Position numbers and translations under genes: made by a program. Of a stretch of 64,000 bases of DNA, positions 59,430-64,000 are shown one piece after another. The stretch lies in contig JAGBAX010000003.1 of NCBI GenBank assembly GCA_017938765.1, positions 124,001-188,000 on the forward strand, read 5' to 3'. The DNA is from Alistipes sp. (GTDB lineage Bacteria > Bacteroidota > Bacteroidia > Bacteroidales > Rikenellaceae). Below the pieces are notes generated by a model. That model made no database searches, was not told where the DNA came from, and saw only the letters and a list, made by a program, of their open reading frames with translations. Positions within the stretch are counted from its first letter, which is position 1. Each line of letters starts with the position of its first letter.

Positions 59430-61808
59430 ATGAGAAGATTGATTGCAAATATAGTAGCATTTGTGGCGGTAGTATTGACTCTTACCGCCTGCAATGTTAC
59501 GCGCAATCTTCCAGAGGAGAGCTACCTACTGCAACGCGTTATAGTTCAGCCAGATAAGAGTACGAATCGTCACGAGCAGATAACCTCCGAAGATGTATAC
59601 AAGTATATCCGCCAGACGCCAAACAAGCACTTTTTAGGCACTAACTTCTACGTAGAGGTATACAACCTTGCAAACCCTGAGAAGGATAACTGGTGGAACA
59701 ACCTCAAGCGTCGTATTGGCGAGGAGCCAGTGCTCTTTGACCACACGCAGACCGAAAAGTCAGCAGAGAATATTAAAATTTATCTCGACTCACGCGGCTA
59801 CTTCTCCTCTGATGTCTCGTATAGCGTAGATACCACCTATCGCCGCAAGAGGGCGAAGGTTACCTACTCCTTCAAGCAGGGCAAGCCATATATTATTGAC
59901 CGTATAGACTACGACTTTAGGGACCGCTTCCTTGAGCCGATTCTACTACCAGATAGCGTCAACCGTCTGATACACACTGGCGATATCTTTAACATCGCCA
60001 CGCTTGATGCCGAGCGCGAGAGAATCGCCGCCCTGCTAAAGAATCGTGGATACTACAACTTCTCGGTAAACAACATCTCCTACATTGCCGACACTCTCAA
60101 GGAGCCATACCGCGTGGCGCTGACGATGATAGTTAAGCAGAAGCTGGCGGGATATACCCCTCGTGGCGAGGCTATCTATGATAACAATGCCGTCTACCGT
60201 CTGCGCAACATTGAGATTATCCCTGGCTATAATGCTGCCGAGGATAAGAGCCGTAGTGACTATATGCAGAGCCTTGACACAACGACCTATAACGGTCTTG
60301 AGATACTCTTTGACGGCAAGAAGCCATATATCCGCCCAAAGGTGCTTCGCCCAGCGCTGCCACTCTACTCTGGCGCGATATATAACCACTCGCTGGTTCA
60401 GCGCACCTACGACAATCTGCTTCAGATGGGCTTTAAGAGCGCCCGCGTTGCCTTTAGTGAACTTCCAGACTCGCTCTACGAGCATAAGAATTTCCTCACC
60501 TATGTCGGAGGCTCAGACTCTGTGCTTCTGAACTACACACGCGAGAAGTATCTGGACTGTAGGATACTATGCACACCGTCACTAAAGCAGAGTGTCAAGG
60601 CGGAGCTTGAGGGCTCAACGACATCAAGCTTCTACGGCGTAAAGGCGACTGTGGGATACCAGAACAGAAATATCTTTCGTGGTGCCGAGATGCTGGAGAT
60701 TACTGGTACTGTAGGATACGAGTATATGAAAGTCCCTGATGCGCTACGCCGCAGTGCTATTGAGTTTGGACTCTCGGCAGGGCTATCACTCCCGCGCTTC
60801 CTCTTCTTTGAGGCCTATGGTCAGAGCCGCATAAATGCTCCTAAGACTCGCTTTGAGATATCGTATAACCACCAGAATAGGCCATACTACCGTCGTGATT
60901 TGTCAAGTATCGCGTGGTCGTACTCTTGGCGAAATACCCAGCACTCCTCATTTATCATTAAGCCGATAAATATCAACTGGGTGAATGTTGGCTATATCAA
61001 TCAGGATTATTTCAACTCGCTACAGAACGAGTACCTCAAGCGAAGCTACGAGTCTCAGCTTATTGTGGGACTTGCTGGCTCATATACATACAACAACCCA
61101 CGCATAGAGAGTTCGCTCAACCAGACGCACATTCGTGTCAATACGGAGCTTGCTGGAAATACAGTAGACGGCCTTATGCACCTATTCTCTAAGCCTGTTG
61201 CAGGTAGCGACTACTACAACTTCCTTGGCATCCGCTACTCTCAGTACTTCCGCGTAGATGTAAATGCTTCACAGCGAGTTATGCTTGGCGAGAAGTGTAG
61301 CTTTGCAGCGCGAGTATATGCGGGTTTTGGTGTTGCCTATGGCAACTCGCAGGCTATACCATTTGACCGTATGTTCTACGCTGGCGGTAGCAACAGTATG
61401 CGTGGTTGGGCTCCTCGTACCCTTGGACCAGGTTCAAGTCCTCTGCCAGAGAATGTGGTCTACCCTACCCAGCTGGGAGATATGAAATTGGAGGCCAATG
61501 TAGAGTTCCGCTTCCCAATATGGAGTATGTTTCACGGTGCAACATTCTTTGACTTGGGAAATATCTGGTATATGGGGCGTGATGGTGTAGAGTACCCAGA
61601 CAGTTCAGTGTTCCACTTCAAAGACTTCTATAAGCAGTTGGGATTTAATACTGGTATCGGCATCCGCCTTGATATTAAGTTTGCCATACTGCGCCTTGAT
61701 TGGGGTATACAGCTTCATAACCCTAATAAACCCGCTGGCGAGCGTTGGATTCATAACTTTAAGTGGAAGAACACCTCACTCAACTTTGGCGTAGGATACC
61801 CATTCTAA
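59430..61808 (+). CDS. tamL: TamL-type Omp85 lipoprotein
   Basis: A 792-residue outer-membrane Omp85 protein with a lipobox (LTLTAC, Cys near 21), which marks the Bacteroidota TamL group. POTRA-like repeats (about 30-400) show YLDSRGYFSSDVSYSVDT and LLKNRGYYNFSVNNISY. The barrel contains the L6 motif region FYAGGSNSMRGWAPRTLGPG and ends with FGVGYPF, a C-terminal Phe. It acts with a TamB-like protein in outer-membrane protein or lipid traffic. It begins 3 bp after dapF. Confidence 0.88.
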   Translation: MRRLIANIVAFVAVVLTLTACNVTRNLPEESYLLQRVIVQPDKSTNRHEQITSEDVYKYIRQTPNKHFLGTNFYVEVYNLANPEKDNWWNNLKRRIGEEPVLFDHTQTEKSAENIKIYLDSRGYFSSDVSYSVDTTYRRKRAKVTYSFKQGKPYIIDRIDYDFRDRFLEPILLPDSVNRLIHTGDIFNIATLDAERERIAALLKNRGYYNFSVNNISYIADTLKEPYRVALTMIVKQKLAGYTPRGEAIYDNNAVYRLRNIEIIPGYNAAEDKSRSDYMQSLDTTTYNGLEILFDGKKPYIRPKVLRPALPLYSGAIYNHSLVQRTYDNLLQMGFKSARVAFSELPDSLYEHKNFLTYVGGSDSVLLNYTREKYLDCRILCTPSLKQSVKAELEGSTTSSFYGVKATVGYQNRNIFRGAEMLEITGTVGYEYMKVPDALRRSAIEFGLSAGLSLPRFLFFEAYGQSRINAPKTRFEISYNHQNRPYYRRDLSSIAWSYSWRNTQHSSFIIKPININWVNVGYINQDYFNSLQNEYLKRSYESQLIVGLAGSYTYNNPRIESSLNQTHIRVNTELAGNTVDGLMHLFSKPVAGSDYYNFLGIRYSQYFRVDVNASQRVMLGEKCSFAARVYAGFGVAYGNSQAIPFDRMFYAGGSNSMRGWAPRTLGPGSSPLPENVVYPTQLGDMKLEANVEFRFPIWSMFHGATFFDLGNIWYMGRDGVEYPDSSVFHFKDFYKQLGFNTGIGIRLDIKFAILRLDWGIQLHNPNKPAGERWIHNFKWKNTSLNFGVGYPF

Positions 61809-61826
61809 CGAAAAAACAGAACTACT

Positions 61827-63698
61827 ATGACTCATATTGAATATAACTACCTCTACAAAGTAAATTCGCCGTCAGAACTACGACAGCTGACCCTTGATGA
61901 GCTTCCACTCTACTGCCGCGAGCTACGCCAGTATATCATTGAGCAGTGCGCTGTAAATCCGGGACACCTCGCCTCATCTCTTGGTGCGGTGGAGATTGCT
62001 GTGGCAGTCCACTATGTATACAACACCCCTACAGACAAACTTATCTGGGATGTGGGACATCAGGCATACGCCCATAAGATCATCACCGAGCGCCGAGATG
62101 CCTTTGTCCGTAACCGCAAAATAGATGGTATCAGCGGCTTCCCGCGTATGGCAGAGAGTGAGTATGACGCCTTTGGTGCAGGCCACGCATCGGTCTCTAT
62201 CTCCGCTGCGCTGGGTATTGGCAAGGCTGCACAGCTTCGTGGCGAACTGATTAAGACTATCGCCGTTATTGGCGACGGATCTATGACTGGCGGACTGGCC
62301 TTTGAGGGACTTAATAATGCGGGTGCAGACAAGAATAACGACCTGCTTGTTATCCTTAACGACAACAACATGGCTATAGACCACGCTACAGGAGCGCTGA
62401 ATAACTACCTGCTGCGTATGTCCACCTCGCGCACCTACAACCGCTTTAAGCGCGGGCTATGGTCTATCTTCTCGCACATCCCGCCACTGCTTCGCCTATG
62501 CCAAAAGGCGGGCAACGCCATTAAGCATGGACTGCTGCAAAATAGCAACCTCTTTGAGAGCTTCGGCTTTAGGTATTTCGGACGTATAGATGGGCACGAT
62601 GTAAAACAACTTGTCACAACACTTACCGCACTGAAGGATATCCGCTCGCCAAAGCTTCTGCACGTTATTACTACAAAGGGACATGGCTATCAGCCTGCCG
62701 AGCAGGACCTTACCGTATGGCACGCGCCAGGTAAGTTCAACCCCGACACTGGCGAGAGAATAAAGTCTGCCAGCGACATAGACCGCTATCAGGATGTCTT
62801 CGGACAGACACTTACAGAGCTTGCCGAGCTTGACAGCTCTGTTGTCGGCGTCACCCCTGCAATGCCTACAGGCTGCTCTATGAACATAATGATGAGCAAG
62901 ATGCCCGACCGTTGCTTTGATGTGGGTATTGCCGAGGCTCACGCCGTAACCTTCTCGGCGGGCCTTGCTGCAGGTGGACAAACACCGTTCTGCAATATCT
63001 ACTCAACCTTTATGCAGCGTGCATACGATAGCATTATCCACGATGTGGCACTGCAACGCTTACCTGTCGTCCTCTGCCTTGATCGTGGAGGTATCGTTGG
63101 CGAGGATGGAGCTACACATCACGGTGCATTTGACCTCGCATACCTTAGCTGTATCCCCAATATGATTGTTGCCGCGCCGAGTGATGAGTTGGAGCTACGC
63201 AACCTTATGTATACCGCCCTCAAGGCTGGCACGCCATTCGCAATCCGCTATCCTCGTGGCACGGGTCGCGGCGTGGAGTGGCGCAATGCAGAGTTTAAGG
63301 AGCTACCTATCGGTAAGGGACGAGTGCTATGCGAGGGAGAGGATGTGGCAGTACTTGCTATCGGCAAGACCTGCGCCTTTGCCCTTGAGGCGGCTCAGAG
63401 AGCAGAGGCGGAGGGAGTTTCTGTTGCTGTCTACGACCTGCGCTACGCAAAACCACTTGATTGTGAGATGATTAAGAGTGTCGGCAGTCGCTTTAGCAGA
63501 ATTATCACCGTTGAAGATGGGGTACTGCGCGGTGGCGTTGGCGAGGCCGTTACAAAACTGCTTACAGATGCTGGTAGTAGTGCAAAGATTACAACTCTGG
63601 GCATAGACGACACCTTCGTTGAGCAGGGTACCCCAGCCGAGCTTTACCGCCTCTGCGGATATGATGCTCAGGGGATACTTGAAGCGATAAAAGAGTAA
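61827..63698 (+). CDS. dxs: 1-deoxy-D-xylulose-5-phosphate synthase
   Basis: First step of the MEP isoprenoid pathway; thiamine diphosphate enzyme of 623 residues. Landmarks: HLASSLGAVEIAVAVHYVY, DVGHQAYAHKI, GAGHASVSISAALG, the ThDP motif GDGSMTGGLAFEGLNNAG...NDNNMAI, the pyrimidine-domain DVGIAEAHAVTFSAGLA, and CLDRGGIVGEDGATHHGAFD. Complete length. 18 bp after tamL and 8 bp before the TIR gene. Confidence 0.95.
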   Translation: MTHIEYNYLYKVNSPSELRQLTLDELPLYCRELRQYIIEQCAVNPGHLASSLGAVEIAVAVHYVYNTPTDKLIWDVGHQAYAHKIITERRDAFVRNRKIDGISGFPRMAESEYDAFGAGHASVSISAALGIGKAAQLRGELIKTIAVIGDGSMTGGLAFEGLNNAGADKNNDLLVILNDNNMAIDHATGALNNYLLRMSTSRTYNRFKRGLWSIFSHIPPLLRLCQKAGNAIKHGLLQNSNLFESFGFRYFGRIDGHDVKQLVTTLTALKDIRSPKLLHVITTKGHGYQPAEQDLTVWHAPGKFNPDTGERIKSASDIDRYQDVFGQTLTELAELDSSVVGVTPAMPTGCSMNIMMSKMPDRCFDVGIAEAHAVTFSAGLAAGGQTPFCNIYSTFMQRAYDSIIHDVALQRLPVVLCLDRGGIVGEDGATHHGAFDLAYLSCIPNMIVAAPSDELELRNLMYTALKAGTPFAIRYPRGTGRGVEWRNAEFKELPIGKGRVLCEGEDVAVLAIGKTCAFALEAAQRAEAEGVSVAVYDLRYAKPLDCEMIKSVGSRFSRIITVEDGVLRGGVGEAVTKLLTDAGSSAKITTLGIDDTFVEQGTPAELYRLCGYDAQGILEAIKE

Positions 63699-63706
63699 AC
63701 GACTAT

Positions 63707-64000
63707 ATGACACCTTTTAACCCCAACGAGTATATCAAGTCCAAACAGCGACCCTTCGTAACTATAGACCTCAATCGGCCCGAAACCTACGAAGATAGAG
63801 TTCTGGAGCTCAAACGCCGTGCGCAGATTTTTATATCTTATAGCCGCCATAATATTGATATCGCCAGAAAGATTGAAAGTTCATTAACCGCCAGAGGCTT
63901 CAACACTTTTACAGATTTTAATAACCTTGATTATGGTTGCGATTTCGCGTTGACTATTTATAATAATATAGAAGAGGCTTCAAAGAATGGCTATTTTCTA
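63707..64000 (+). CDS. TIR-domain protein (partial, cut at the window edge)
   Basis: 98 codons are present from ATG 63707. After about 38 residues (FNPNEYIKSKQRPFVTIDLN) the segment RAQIFISYSRHNIDIARKIE, then SSLTARGFNTFTDFNNLDYG and CDFALTIYNNIEEASKNGYF, matches the TIR fold: first strand FISYSR with the BB-like region, helix, FNTFTD strand, and the alpha-C region. Bacterial TIR proteins often cleave NAD in anti-phage systems, or act in signalling. The coding sequence is richer in A and T than dxs (AAT, GAT, TTA, ATA codons), which hints at acquired DNA. It lies 8 bp after dxs. What follows it is unseen. Confidence 0.8.
   Translation, partial: MTPFNPNEYIKSKQRPFVTIDLNRPETYEDRVLELKRRAQIFISYSRHNIDIARKIESSLTARGFNTFTDFNNLDYGCDFALTIYNNIEEASKNGYFL

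Overview
The window looks like chromosomal DNA from a member of the Bacteroidota, most probably the order Bacteroidales. The signs are a SusC/SusD pair, fimbrillin-like lipoproteins, DUF3575 and DUF4296 proteins, the lipoprotein-type Omp85 protein TamL, a zinc-less L31 ribosomal protein, and many promoters of the Bacteroides type (TTTG, 19-20 bp, TAnnTTTG). Family and genus cannot be fixed from the sequence.

Layout. 1-6922: a partial DUF3575 gene, rpmE2, a ComEC-like channel without its hydrolase domain, a PepSY-like periplasmic protein, and a minus-strand operon for a BASS transporter, an acyltransferase and an outer-membrane barrel. 7243-8549: an oxidative-stress cassette (thioredoxin, ferritin, desulfoferrodoxin). 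9079-16470: a seven-gene minus-strand operon (lptB, aroA, aroC, prmC, recX, M23 peptidase, GATase-like). 16603-19255: recQ and an initiator tRNA whose 3' end is duplicated downstream. 19693-32942: a SusCD-type surface locus with fimbrillin/FISUMP-like lipoproteins, a 42-residue peptide and three tandem exported ComEC-type metallo-beta-lactamase proteins. Its susC is out of frame at a run of ten G. 33101-38412: asnA, aldose epimerase and a GT2 glycosyltransferase on minus, then two exported esterases on plus. 38413-39596: a degraded mobile-element region with inverted modules and a helicase fragment. 39597-49607: a ten-gene housekeeping and envelope operon (flippase, holB, folK, rbfA, LolC/E-like permease and others). 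49720-57359: OmpA/TPR lipoprotein, hypothetical membrane protein, panE-like reductase, GH123-like glycosidase and FAD oxidoreductase. 57605-64000: alpha/beta hydrolase on minus, then dapF, tamL, dxs and the start of a TIR-domain gene.

Three signals stand out. First, a roughly 200-bp dispersed repeat occurs at 2911, 8710 and 57370, always between convergent genes. It folds into two 5' hairpins and a three-armed cloverleaf closed by the same inverted ends; several arms differ in sequence between copies yet keep their pairing. A fourth region (39393-39502) has the same fold with unrelated sequence. Second, the G10 tract in susC suggests slipped-strand phase variation of an uptake locus that carries metallohydrolases instead of glycoside hydrolases. 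Third, a TIR-domain gene of unlike base composition begins at the right edge, behind dxs.

Limits: all family calls come from reading motifs, not from searches. Promoters and hairpins were found by eye.
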